Made by a program: the position numbers and the translations under genes. 64,000 nucleotides of DNA from Paraburkholderia lacunae. Lineage in GTDB: Bacteria > Pseudomonadota > Gammaproteobacteria > Burkholderiales > Burkholderiaceae. The stretch lies in the NCBI RefSeq assembly GCF_003353175.1, contig NZ_QHKS01000005.1, positions 62,001 through 126,000 of the forward strand, in the 5' to 3' direction. Below are positions 35,752 through 43,310 of the stretch, in pieces (position 1 is the stretch's first letter; the number at the start of each line of letters is the position of its first letter). The notes under the pieces were generated by a model that saw only the letters and a program-made list of their open reading frames with translations, made no database searches and was not told where the DNA came from.

Positions 35752-36135
35752 TCAACCATTGCGTTCACCGTCAGACGCTACGGGTATCTCCCCCAAACCA
35801 TAGTAGATCCGCAAACCCAACGCTCGGCCGAGAGCCACGTCCGCGTCGGCACCGGACGATTCACCCTCGATACGCAGGATCGCATCGCATTGTCGGAGCA
35901 GACGATGCGCTGCCGGATAAAGAAACGTTTCGCTGATTTCGTCACCCGTGCGCTGCGATCCCGCCGCGCGGGCCAACGGCAGCGATAGCCATTCGCCAAT
36001 CACGGGAACGTGCCCGCGCTCGTAGACGGCCAGTGCGGCGCACTCGAGCCGCGACAAATTCTTTGCGATGCGGGCTGGCACGCCATCCGTGCCACTGCGA
36101 AACGGTCCGGCGATAAGGATGAGTTGGGGATTCAT
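35752..36135 (-). CDS. DUF4406 / nucleoside 2-deoxyribosyltransferase-like protein
   Basis: A 127-residue Rossmann-like protein. It begins with ILIAGPFRSG, has an intermediate YERGHVPVIGEWLSLPLA segment, and a RQCDAILRIEG(E)SSGADADVALGRALG stretch, as in small DUF4406 proteins related to nucleoside 2-deoxyribosyltransferases. These act on N-glycosidic bonds, but the short DUF4406 members have no established reaction. The gene overlaps the stop of the Nudix gene by one base, so the two are coupled and probably act on the same nucleotide or sugar-nucleotide pool. Confidence 0.7.
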   Translation of the reverse strand: MNPQLILIAGPFRSGTDGVPARIAKNLSRLECAALAVYERGHVPVIGEWLSLPLARAAGSQRTGDEISETFLYPAAHRLLRQCDAILRIEGESSGADADVALGRALGLRIYYGLGEIPVASDGERNG

Positions 36136-36728
36136 TAGCGTTGCTCCGCACGTTCGAGCAACGCGACATGCTGCAAGAGCATGATCGTCTTGCCGTCGAC
36201 GATTTTCCCTTCGTCGATCAGTCGCAACGCCGTTTGCAGCGGCATTTCCATGACTTCCAGATCCTCGCCCTCGTCTTTGACACCGCCACCGTCGCTTACT
36301 CGCATCGAGGAGTCGTATTCGCCGATGAAGAAGTAAAGCTTCTCCGTTACCGACCCAGGGCTCATATATGCCTCGAAAACCTTGCGCACGTCGCGAACGC
36401 GAAATCCGGTTTCTTCCTCTACCTCATGGCGGATGCGTGCCTCCGGACTCGCATCGTCGAGCAGTCCAGCGGGTGCTTCTATCAGCATGCCGTCGTGCCC
36501 GTTCACGAATACCGGCATGCGGAATTGACGCGTGAGCACGACATTGCCCGTTTGTCGGTTATGCAGCAGCATCGTCGCGCCATTTCCGCGGTCGTAAGTC
36601 TCGCGGCTTTGACGTTGCCACGTGCCGTCGCGACGCAGGAAATCGAATGTGACTTTCTTAAGTGTGTACCAGTCGTTCGACAGCACCGTCGTATCAACGA
36701 CGCGAACGCGATCTCGGGTCAACGCCAT
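36135..36728 (-). CDS. NudK-like Nudix hydrolase
   Basis: A 197-residue Nudix protein. It resembles E. coli NudK (GDP-mannose/ADP-ribose-type pyrophosphatase) in the approach APAGLLDD, the catalytic helix HEVEEETGF, and the diagnostic YMSPGSVTEKLYFFIGEY. The first glutamate of the consensus Nudix box is Ser here and the Arg before EVEEE is His, whereas the metal-binding EExxE core is intact. AGGAGA precedes ATG 36728; the frame continues upstream to 36761 without a signal. Divergent from a DeoR regulator with direct repeats between them. Confidence 0.85.
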   Translation of the reverse strand: MALTRDRVRVVDTTVLSNDWYTLKKVTFDFLRRDGTWQRQSRETYDRGNGATMLLHNRQTGNVVLTRQFRMPVFVNGHDGMLIEAPAGLLDDASPEARIRHEVEEETGFRVRDVRKVFEAYMSPGSVTEKLYFFIGEYDSSMRVSDGGGVKDEGEDLEVMEMPLQTALRLIDEGKIVDGKTIMLLQHVALLERAEQR

Positions 36729-36764
36729 GGTGTCTCCTGTCGACGCGTGAAGAGCGTTCATGGT

Positions 36765-36804
36765 ATCGTGCAGATTCGTGCAATATCAAGATATTTCGTG
36801 CAAT
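36765..36804. promoter_or_regulatory. Three direct repeats of TCGTGCA, likely DeoR operator
   Basis: ATCGTGCAGA (36765-36774), TTCGTGCAAT (36775-36784) and TTCGTGCAAT (36795-36804) repeat with a 10-bp phase, ending 3 bp before the DeoR start codon and about 40 bp from the divergent Nudix start. DeoR proteins often bind phased direct repeats. Confidence 0.6.
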
Positions 36805-36807
36805 CCC

Positions 36808-37563
36808 ATGCTGACGACCCAACGAAAGAAGGCGATTCTCGATGTACTTGCGCGTGACGGTCAGGTGTTGGCCGGCAAGCTGAGCGAGGAATTCGGCGTA
36901 TCCGAAGACACAATTCGGCGCGACCTGCGTGAACTCGCGGCCGAGGGTCGTCTGCAACGCGTGCACGGCGGTGCGCTGCCGGTGTCTCCAGCGATCGCGC
37001 CATTCGGGGTGCGTCAAGATATCGAGTCGACAGCGAAAGAAAAGATTGCGCGTCGCGCCGCCAGCATGATCGCGCCAGGACAGACCGTGATCGTTGACGG
37101 GGGAACGACATCGGCCTTGCTCGTCAAGGCGCTTCCGCCGGATTTACGCGCGACGATCGTTACGCACAGTCCGAGCGTCGCCGTGGCACTCGCCGATCAC
37201 GCGACGGTTGAAGTGATTCTGATTGGCGGATTGCTATTTAAGCATTCGGTCGTCGCGGTCGGTGCGGCCGCGATGGAGGGGATCTCACGCATCCACGCCG
37301 ACCTGTACTTCATGGGTGTGACTGGCGTTCACGCGACAGCGGGTTTGAGCACGGGGGACTTCGAGGAAGCTGCGATCAAACGTGCGCTCGCTGCGCGCTC
37401 TGCAGAGACGGTCGTGCTCGCGTCGTCATCGAAACTAAACGCGGCCTCCCGGTTTGTCATCGGGGACATTACGCTCGCGCAAACCATCGTCGTCGAAGCG
37501 CAATGCAGTGCGGAATTGACGAGACCGATTGAGGCGGCGGGCGTAAGCGTTTTGCGTGCTTAG
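36808..37563 (+). CDS. DeoR-family transcriptional regulator
   Basis: A 251-residue DeoR/GlpR-type repressor. The helix-turn-helix (about 5-58) has the family signature KLSEEFGVSEDTIRRDLRELAAEGRLQRVHGGA, and the effector domain carries VIVDGGTTSALLVKAL and the terminal ASSSKLNAAS motif that bind phosphorylated sugars. The start ATG 36808 is fixed by the family N terminus. It is divergent from the nudK-DUF4406 pair, which it probably controls through the TCGTGCA repeats; the effector would be a sugar phosphate (inference). Confidence 0.9.
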   Translation: MLTTQRKKAILDVLARDGQVLAGKLSEEFGVSEDTIRRDLRELAAEGRLQRVHGGALPVSPAIAPFGVRQDIESTAKEKIARRAASMIAPGQTVIVDGGTTSALLVKALPPDLRATIVTHSPSVAVALADHATVEVILIGGLLFKHSVVAVGAAAMEGISRIHADLYFMGVTGVHATAGLSTGDFEEAAIKRALAARSAETVVLASSSKLNAASRFVIGDITLAQTIVVEAQCSAELTRPIEAAGVSVLRA

Positions 37564-37599
37564 CACGGGCGATTGCTCTGTTGTGCGCGTGACCGAGGT

Positions 37600-37740
37600 C
37601 AGCGCGTTCGGGCCGCTCCGCGGTTGATCCACCGTTCGATGAACCAAGCCCGCGTTTTCGAGTAGCTTGAGATGCTTCGAGACGGCGGCCAGCGACATAT
37701 TCAGCGGCCGCGCGACTCGCCCCTAAGCGCCAGGCGCTGA
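37600..37740 (-). pseudogene. Truncated ArsR-family regulator remnant
   Basis: Read on the minus strand, the frame encodes ARPLNMSLAAVSKHLKLL followed by ENAGLVHRTVD, the recognition-helix part of an ArsR repressor. A frame-shifted RLALRGES lies just upstream. Both the N-terminal start and the C-terminal half are absent. It sits at the left border of the GC-rich oxidoreductase/sigma module, so the gene was probably cut when that module arrived. Confidence 0.6.
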
Positions 37741-37818
37741 AAATAATTTCGGCCGGTGCGATGCATGACCGGGCGCTGGGACGTCTTACTCCACGTTACT
37801 AACATGGAGGAGCCCGCA

Positions 37819-38562
37819 ATGGCCAATTTGTCCCGTACCCCCGTCACCCTCATCGGCGCTAGCCGCGGTCTCGGCCGCGTGCTGGCCGAAACCTTTCATC
37901 GTCTCGGCGCGCAGGTGCTGGTTGTGGCGCGGGGGCAGGCCGGCCTCGACGCCGTGGCGCGCGACCTGCCGGGCGTGGCGGTGCTGGCCTGCGACGCGTC
38001 GGCGGCCGATGCGCCGGACCGCGTGTTCGCCATCCAGGCGCCGCGCATCCTGATCCTGTGCGGCGGCGCCATACCGCCATGCCGCCCCTTCCCCGAGGTC
38101 GACTGGGAGGCGTTCAGCGGCAACTGGAACAACGATGTGCGCATGAGCTTCCATTTCCTGCAAGCGGCGCTGAAGCGGCCCCTGCCGCCGGGCGCTACCG
38201 TCGTCACGATCACCAGCGGCGCCGTGCGCCAGGGCTCGCCGATTTCCGGCGGCTATGCCGGCGCCAAACAGATGCAGATTTTCATGACCGGCTATGCCCA
38301 GAAGGCGGCCGACCGCACTGGCCTCGACCTGCGGTTCCTGTCGCTGGCCCCAGCGCGCCTCATGCCGCAGACGGACATCGGCGCGGCGGCGGTCAAGGGC
38401 TATGCCGCCTTTAACGGCACCAGCGAAGCCGCGTTCCTCGAGGCAATGGGGCCGGGGCAGACGCCGCAGCAAGTCGCCGACGTGCTGCTCGACCTGATCG
38501 GGGAGGCGCCGCCGGGCGGCAATTTTATCGTTTCCGCCGATGGCGTCGCGGCGCTAAGCTGA
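37819..38562 (+). CDS. SDR-family oxidoreductase of the sigma-factor module
   Basis: A 247-residue short-chain dehydrogenase-like protein. The nucleotide motif is GASRGLGRVLAETF (TGxxxGxG-type), followed by CGGA in place of NAG, and a Ser...Tyr-xxx-Lys catalytic set in ITSGAV and GGYAGAKQM. GGAGGA lies 8 nt before ATG 37819. It overlaps the sigma gene by one base (TGATG). GC and Gly/Ala codon use are visibly higher than in flanking genes. ECF sigma factors of this fused type usually sit with an oxidoreductase or decarboxylase gene they control, so SDR may be the output. Confidence 0.85.
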   Translation: MANLSRTPVTLIGASRGLGRVLAETFHRLGAQVLVVARGQAGLDAVARDLPGVAVLACDASAADAPDRVFAIQAPRILILCGGAIPPCRPFPEVDWEAFSGNWNNDVRMSFHFLQAALKRPLPPGATVVTITSGAVRQGSPISGGYAGAKQMQIFMTGYAQKAADRTGLDLRFLSLAPARLMPQTDIGAAAVKGYAAFNGTSEAAFLEAMGPGQTPQQVADVLLDLIGEAPPGGNFIVSADGVAALS

Positions 38563-39503
38563 TGCGAATGGAGACTTCGACCACCGTTCCCGATGCTTCA
38601 GGCGTGCCCGATGCGTCAGGCGCCTTTTCCGCCCTGGCCGGCGCCATGCGCAGCGAGCTGAAGCGCCATTGCTATCGCATGATGGGCGGCGTGCAGGACG
38701 CCGAGGACTGCGTCCAGGAGACCCTGCTGCGCGGCTGGCGCGAATTCGCCAGCTTACGCGACGGGGCGGCGGGGCGGCCGTGGCTTTACAGCATCGCCAC
38801 CCGCGTCTGCCTCGACGCCCTGCGCACGCGCCGGCGGCGGCAAACCCTGTTCGGCCCCAGCCTCGATGAGGTCGAGCCGGGGACGGATCCGTGGGTCGAA
38901 CCGTGGCCGGGCGGGGTTCCGCCGAGCGGCCCCGAGCGCGGGCAGGACATCCGGCTGGCCTTCGTCTCGCTGCTACACGGGCTGCCACCGCGCGCCCGCG
39001 CCGTGCTGCTGCTGCACGACGGCGTGGGCATGACGGCGGCGGAGGCGGCGGCCGCGCTCGGCATCAGCGTGGCGGCGGCTCGCAGCGCCCTGCAACGGGC
39101 GCGGACCGCCCTGCCGCTGCAGGATGTCGTGGCGGCGGAAGACGCACCGGTGGAGGCCTATGTCGACGCCTGGAACGCGGGCAATGTCGGTGCGCTGATC
39201 GGCCTGTTGCACAGGGATATCGTGCTAACCATGCCGCCGTGGCACCGCACATTCACCGGCCGCGACGAGGTGGCGCGCTTCATGACCGGCGTCTGGCCGC
39301 GCTATGTCGGCTTCCGCGCTGTGGCCGTCGTCGCCAACGGGCAGCCGGCGGCGGCCGTCTACGCCCGCCGCGGCGACGCGGCTTATCTGCCGCATTCCCT
39401 GCATGTCCTGGCTGGCAGCGGACAGGTCGGCGAAGTCGTCCTCTATGCCCCACCGCTCGGCGCGAGCCTGTTTGCGGCTTTCGGCCTGCCGCCGACGGGC
39501 TGA
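38562..39503 (+). CDS. ECF sigma-70 factor with C-terminal SnoaL-like domain
   Basis: A 313-residue ECF sigma factor. Region 2 (about 30-100) has LKRHCYRMMGGVQDAEDCVQETLLRGWREF, and region 4 (about 130-190) has LPPRARAVLLLHDGVGMTAAEAAAALGISVAAARSALQRAR. A SnoaL/NTF2-like domain (about 195-310) follows, as in ECF groups that have an extension instead of a separate anti-sigma factor. No anti-sigma gene is adjacent. The start overlaps the SDR stop. Together with the SDR it forms a compact cassette between two truncated genes, suggesting import as a unit. Confidence 0.88.
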   Translation: MRMETSTTVPDASGVPDASGAFSALAGAMRSELKRHCYRMMGGVQDAEDCVQETLLRGWREFASLRDGAAGRPWLYSIATRVCLDALRTRRRRQTLFGPSLDEVEPGTDPWVEPWPGGVPPSGPERGQDIRLAFVSLLHGLPPRARAVLLLHDGVGMTAAEAAAALGISVAAARSALQRARTALPLQDVVAAEDAPVEAYVDAWNAGNVGALIGLLHRDIVLTMPPWHRTFTGRDEVARFMTGVWPRYVGFRAVAVVANGQPAAAVYARRGDAAYLPHSLHVLAGSGQVGEVVLYAPPLGASLFAAFGLPPTG

Positions 39504-39509
39504 TGCATA

Positions 39510-39633
39510 GCGCGTCGGCGGCATCCACGCGTTGTACCCCCGGCATGCGTTGCAGGGCGAACCGATGGCTCTCGCAGCCATTGCAGTGGATTTTTTCGTC
39601 ACCGGTGACGATGAAATTAATCCGGTCTGCCAT
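39510..39633 (-). pseudogene. Truncated heavy-metal-associated (HMA) domain gene
   Basis: From ATG 39633 the minus frame encodes FIVTGDEKIHCNGCES, a metal-binding CxxC loop, and RMPGVQRVDAA, the first half of an HMA domain. Around 39510-39520 similarity stops and the frame continues into antisense of the sigma gene. The second half of the domain is missing. It lies at the right border of the oxidoreductase/sigma module. A nearby ArsR remnant on the same strand suggests both belonged to one metal-response locus. Confidence 0.55.
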
Positions 39634-39919
39634 GAAGTACGACTTCCGGTTTTGCGTGAGCCCGGCGCCTCGCCTGGGTCGAAACGCTCAAGCCGGTCCG
39701 GCATGGCCCGTGCAGATCGAATCGGCCTAGCTTGCCAAATGAATGTCCGCTAACGAGTGCCTACTGAGTCCATTTCATGTGGATTCGACGTGTTGCGAGA
39801 AGCGTGCGCCTCCACGGAATGCCTATAACCGGCTTGAGAGCCATGGAATAAGCGCATGCATGCCAGATGCTGCTACTTCCCTATGGCCCAGCTTTCCGGT
39901 GCGGTCTGATCGTTCGGTG

Positions 39920-40702
39920 TCAGTGCGCGACGCGATCTGTTCGTGCCAGGTGATGCTCCAGCTTGTGCAGGCCGATCGTCAGCGCGAACGTCATCAGCCA
40001 GTACGCTGCGGCTATGGCCAGGTAAGGCTCCCAGTAGCGGCCGTAGGCACCGGCCACTGTGCGCGCGGCATAGGCCATCTCACCCAGACCGATCGCCGAG
40101 ACCAACGACGTGTCCTTGAGCAGCGAAATCATGTTATTGCCGAGCGGCGGCAGCATGCGCCGGAACGCCTGCGGGATCACCACATAACGCATCGTCTGTC
40201 CATACGTCATGCCCAGCGACAGGCTCGCCTGCTTCTGCCCGCGTGCAATCGACTGGATGCCGGCGCGAAATACTTCCGAGATATACGCGCCGGAGTTCAG
40301 CGTCAGCGCCACCACGCCCGAGATCAGAGCCCCGTGATCCTGCTTCAGTGTGCGAGCCAGATCGCCACTGATCAAAAGCCCGTTCACCGGATGGATGAAC
40401 ACCGGCATCACCGCAAAATGCATCAGCAAAATCTGCACGAACAGCGGTGTGCCGCGAAAAAAGCTCACATAGGCGGTCGACGGCCAGCGCAGCAGGTATT
40501 GGCACACCGCCCGCCACGGCTGATGTCTCGCCTCGGCCAGCCGCGCCAGCGCCAACAGCAGGCCCAAGGCGCAGCCCATCAGCACACAGGCCACGGTCGT
40601 GCCGACGGTGACCAGCGCGCCTTGCCAGAACAGTTGCTTATACTCCACCAGGATGTCCGGACGGAACCACCCGAACCACAAGATCGGATTGCTGTCTTCC
40701 AT
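39920..40702 (-). CDS. Polar amino-acid ABC transporter permease
   Basis: A 260-residue HisM/GlnP-type permease. It has about five hydrophobic helices, the paired start ALVTVGTTVACVLMG, the FFRGTPLFVQILL motif, and the EAA loop SLGMTYGQTMRYVVIPQAFRRMLPPLGN that contacts the ATPase. ATG 40702 is chosen over the upstream GTG 40708. It follows the substrate-binding gene, but a terminator-like hairpin lies between them. No ATPase gene is found, so the transporter must share one encoded elsewhere. Substrate probably glutamine, glutamate or another polar amino acid. Confidence 0.9.
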   Translation of the reverse strand: MEDSNPILWFGWFRPDILVEYKQLFWQGALVTVGTTVACVLMGCALGLLLALARLAEARHQPWRAVCQYLLRWPSTAYVSFFRGTPLFVQILLMHFAVMPVFIHPVNGLLISGDLARTLKQDHGALISGVVALTLNSGAYISEVFRAGIQSIARGQKQASLSLGMTYGQTMRYVVIPQAFRRMLPPLGNNMISLLKDTSLVSAIGLGEMAYAARTVAGAYGRYWEPYLAIAAAYWLMTFALTIGLHKLEHHLARTDRVAH

Positions 40703-40711
40703 GCTCACTTT

Positions 40712-40738
40712 AAAAAAAGAAAGGGCCGCAGCGCGGCC
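40712..40738 (-). terminator. Hairpin with T run between substrate-binding and permease genes
   Basis: GGCCGC (40724-40729) pairs with GCGGCC (40733-40738); on the minus strand it is followed by CTTTCTTTTTTT. It could terminate most transcripts after the substrate-binding gene and so make more binding protein than permease. Confidence 0.65.
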
Positions 40739-40797
40739 AAGGGCTTGTTTGCTCCGCGGCCCGCGCCAGGCCCTGCGCGCGCGGCCGCATCACACCA

Positions 40798-41559
40798 TCA
40801 CTGCGACTTGAAGTCCTGGTTGAACCACTTCTTATAGATCACGTTGTAGCTGCCATCGGCACGGATCGCAGCAAGACCGGCGTCGATCTTGGCCAGCAAG
40901 GCCTTGTCGCCTTTGCGCACGACGATGCCGTAGTACTCCTTGGGGAAGTTCGCATCTTCCACGGTCTTGAGGCCGGGATTCTGCGATACACGGTAGGCGA
41001 TGACACCGTTGTCGCCAATAGCCGCATCCACGCCGCCCGAAGCCAGTTCGGAGACAATGAGCGGCGTGCTCTCAAAACGGCGGATATTGGGACTGGTCTT
41101 GCCTACTTCACGGCTCATGACATCGTCGGCCGTGGAGCCGCTGACCACCGAGACCTTCTTGTCGTCCAAATCCTTCAACGACTTCACCGGACTGTTCTTG
41201 GGCACGGCAATCAATTGGCGCGCATCGAAATACGGTGCCGAGAAGTCAAAACTCTGCTTGCGCTTGTCGTTGATGGTGACGCCCGAGATCACCAAGTCGA
41301 CATCGCCATTGTTGAGTGACGCAAAGATGCTGGTGAACGGCGTATTCACAATACGCAGTTTCAAGTGCTGCTGCTTGGCGATGGCATTGACGATGTCGAT
41401 GTCAAAGCCGACGATCTGCTTGTCCTTGTTTTCGAACGCGAACGGTGTGTAGGTGGCACTCGATGCCACTACCAGTTCTCGGTCTTGTGCCTGTGCTCCG
41501 GTAGACCAAAAAGCACAAGCGGCCACCGAGGTGGCCAGTGTGAGAATGATTTTTTTCAT
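40798..41559 (-). CDS. Amino-acid ABC transporter substrate-binding protein
   Basis: A 253-residue periplasmic protein. It has a Lys-rich signal peptide (MKK..., cleavage after GAQA at about 24) and the solute-binding family-3 fold, with ATYTPFAFENKDKQIVGFDIDI, the signature DLVISGVTINDKRKQSFDFSAPY and the hinge VVSGSTADDVM. ATG 41559 is fixed by the signal peptide. The binding-pocket pattern resembles GlnH/HisJ; substrate undetermined. Base composition is lower in GC than most neighbouring genes. Gene order is binding protein, terminator, permease, with no ATPase. Confidence 0.9.
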   Translation of the reverse strand: MKKIILTLATSVAACAFWSTGAQAQDRELVVASSATYTPFAFENKDKQIVGFDIDIVNAIAKQQHLKLRIVNTPFTSIFASLNNGDVDLVISGVTINDKRKQSFDFSAPYFDARQLIAVPKNSPVKSLKDLDDKKVSVVSGSTADDVMSREVGKTSPNIRRFESTPLIVSELASGGVDAAIGDNGVIAYRVSQNPGLKTVEDANFPKEYYGIVVRKGDKALLAKIDAGLAAIRADGSYNVIYKKWFNQDFKSQ

Positions 41560-41890
41560 AGCGGCATCGCCCCGGGACACGAAAAAAGAAGGAAATCATA
41601 TGGCTTTCGTCAGCAAGACCGAACCCAAAACGCTTTGATTCCAAAGCTGCCACATGTATGCGCCACGCCTGGAATCCGTGGCGAAGGATGCAGCCTAAAA
41701 GCCTTGGATGGCAAAATGTCCAATGCCTCGAACCGGTAACGGACGAGCAGTATTCGGGCCGACCCCGATCCCACGATGACAGGCGCAGATCACCCCACAA
41801 GAGATCAAGGCAACCTGGAAAAAGTCAACGGCGTGCGCAGCGAGGCGACCTAGGTCATCGCTGGCTCGTTTGTTCGTGGTGAGCGCGTAG
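41560..41890. other. Gene-free gap upstream of the amino-acid transporter genes
   Basis: About 330 bp with no supported gene; frames on the minus strand lack starts and homology. It must contain the transporter promoter. Nothing else is evident. Confidence 0.45.
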
Positions 41891-42322
41891 TCAATGGTAC
41901 GTCGTCGTAGACGACTGCAGCTTCGTCAGCGCGCCGCCTTTGAATCGGAACCAGCCTTGCGAGCTTTGCATCACGACTTCATCGCCTTGCCAGAACACGC
42001 GCTTGACCGTCATACGCTTACCCAGGCGTTGCACAAGTGGCGGATGCTGGCGAAAGTCGTATAGCACCGGCCCGGAGTCAGTTTGCACGAGCGTGCGCGT
42101 GACGCTGTCATTCGCGTTGCCGACGTCGTCGAAATGCGTGAGCGTGCTTGCGCTGAAGCGATCGAAAATTTCCTCGTCGAGCGTCCCCTCGAAATTGCGG
42201 TCGACGCGTACGAATTGCAATTTACCCGCGGGTGTGAAGAGCGGGCCGGACGCGTTACTTTGCGCATGAACGCAAGTCACGAAAGAGGTGGCTGCGAGCG
42301 CAGCGAGGAATATCCGTCTCAT
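41891..42322 (-). CDS. Exported hypothetical protein
   Basis: A 143-residue protein with a signal peptide (MRRIFLAALAATSFVTCVHAQ, cleaved near residue 20 as VHA-Q). The mature part is beta-rich with the pairs GPVLYDFRQ and DEVVMQSSQGWFRFKGG. AGGAA lies 2-6 nt before ATG 42322. It probably acts in the periplasm. I do not recognise a domain. It lies upstream of no partner on the same strand within 200 bp, so it looks monocistronic. Confidence 0.7.
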   Translation of the reverse strand: MRRIFLAALAATSFVTCVHAQSNASGPLFTPAGKLQFVRVDRNFEGTLDEEIFDRFSASTLTHFDDVGNANDSVTRTLVQTDSGPVLYDFRQHPPLVQRLGKRMTVKRVFWQGDEVVMQSSQGWFRFKGGALTKLQSSTTTYH

Positions 42323-42530
42323 GGTTCCTTTCAGATTTAGCGGCGTCTCCGACGACGAGCACGACTGGCACTCGCTCCTTGGGAACATTGTCGTCAATTT
42401 GGGTAGACACGTCGATGGTCTTTAATCGGCCGCGGCGGGCGCCGTCGCGGGAATGGTCATGAATAACCTTTGCTACGCAGTCTTGCCGATGCCTTGAGCA
42501 AGCGATCTGCTCAGAGCACCGTCCAGGACT

Positions 42531-42995
42531 TCACCGCTCTGTCGCCAAGGTTTCGTCCTCGGCCGACCCCGTCTGTGTCTTCTCCACACGTTCGACCTGC
42601 ACGCGCATCGAGCGCGCGTCTGGCAAACCCAGGGCTTCAGCCGCTGCGTAAGAGAGATCGATAATCCGGCCTTTGACGTAGGGTCCGCGATCGTTGATGC
42701 GAACGACAACCGACTTTCCGGTAGCCAACGATCGGACGCGCACATAGGTACCGAGCGGCAGTGTTCGATGGGCGGCCGTCAACGCGCCGCCATCGTAGCG
42801 TTCTCCGTTTGCGGTCGGATGCCCCTGGAACGTTGCCGAATACCACGACGCCTCGCCGGATTGCGACATCGCGTGCTCGTGCCGAGGGCGACAGGAATCT
42901 GATCCACACGCAGCATGCCTGGACGGAATCTGTCCGCAAGCAGTGAACAAAGCGCAGATTCCCAAGACTCCCAAATAGCGAAGTGATAGCACCAT
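42531..42995 (-). CDS. rlpA: RlpA-family septal/cell-wall lipoprotein
   Basis: A 154-residue protein with a lipoprotein signal (lipobox ALFTAC at about residue 20) and the double-psi beta-barrel domain typical of RlpA. The key stretch is GEASWYSATFQGHPTANGERYD, with the Asp of VVRINDRGPYVKGRIIDLSYAAAEALG. The C-terminal SPOR domain of E. coli RlpA is absent, so this is a short form, as in many proteobacteria. RlpA cuts denuded glycan strands in Pseudomonas; activity here is family inference. The start at ATG 42995 is preferred to TTG 43013. Confidence 0.87.
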   Translation of the reverse strand: MVLSLRYLGVLGICALFTACGQIPSRHAACGSDSCRPRHEHAMSQSGEASWYSATFQGHPTANGERYDGGALTAAHRTLPLGTYVRVRSLATGKSVVVRINDRGPYVKGRIIDLSYAAAEALGLPDARSMRVQVERVEKTQTGSAEDETLATER

Positions 42996-43310
42996 AGACC
43001 ATCCGTCAGTCAATGAGACGTGATTCTAAAGGTCTTCAAAAGGTCCCGTTGGCGGCATGTCCGGGCTACATAACACCTTGACAATATTTTAGGCGACACG
43101 CGACGCTCCCGAAAGCGTGGCGTGACGATCACGTTCCGGCGGGTGATCGCGTGTCGTTGTCACGTCGGGATGGCGCGCGAGGGTCCCGACGATGTCACGG
43201 CCCTATGTAACACCCGCGGAATTCACGCCGGGAATCTTTCGCAGGACTTCCGAGAAGGGACAAAGGCGCATTCACGCTCGGCGAAAAAGCCATTGAGTGG
43301 CGGGGCTCGT
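42996..43310. other. Gene-free gap between rlpA and the second methyltransferase gene
   Basis: About 315 bp with no supported gene; a short plus frame near 43122-43334 lacks a ribosome site and homology. It should contain the rlpA promoter. Confidence 0.45.

Noticed and set aside
37600-39633. Insertion sequence as carrier of the oxidoreductase/sigma cassette
   Set aside because: I found no transposase fragment, terminal inverted repeats or target duplication at either border.
41402-41800. A 132-codon minus frame upstream of the substrate-binding gene
   Set aside because: It overlaps the signal-peptide region of that gene in another frame and lacks a ribosome site.
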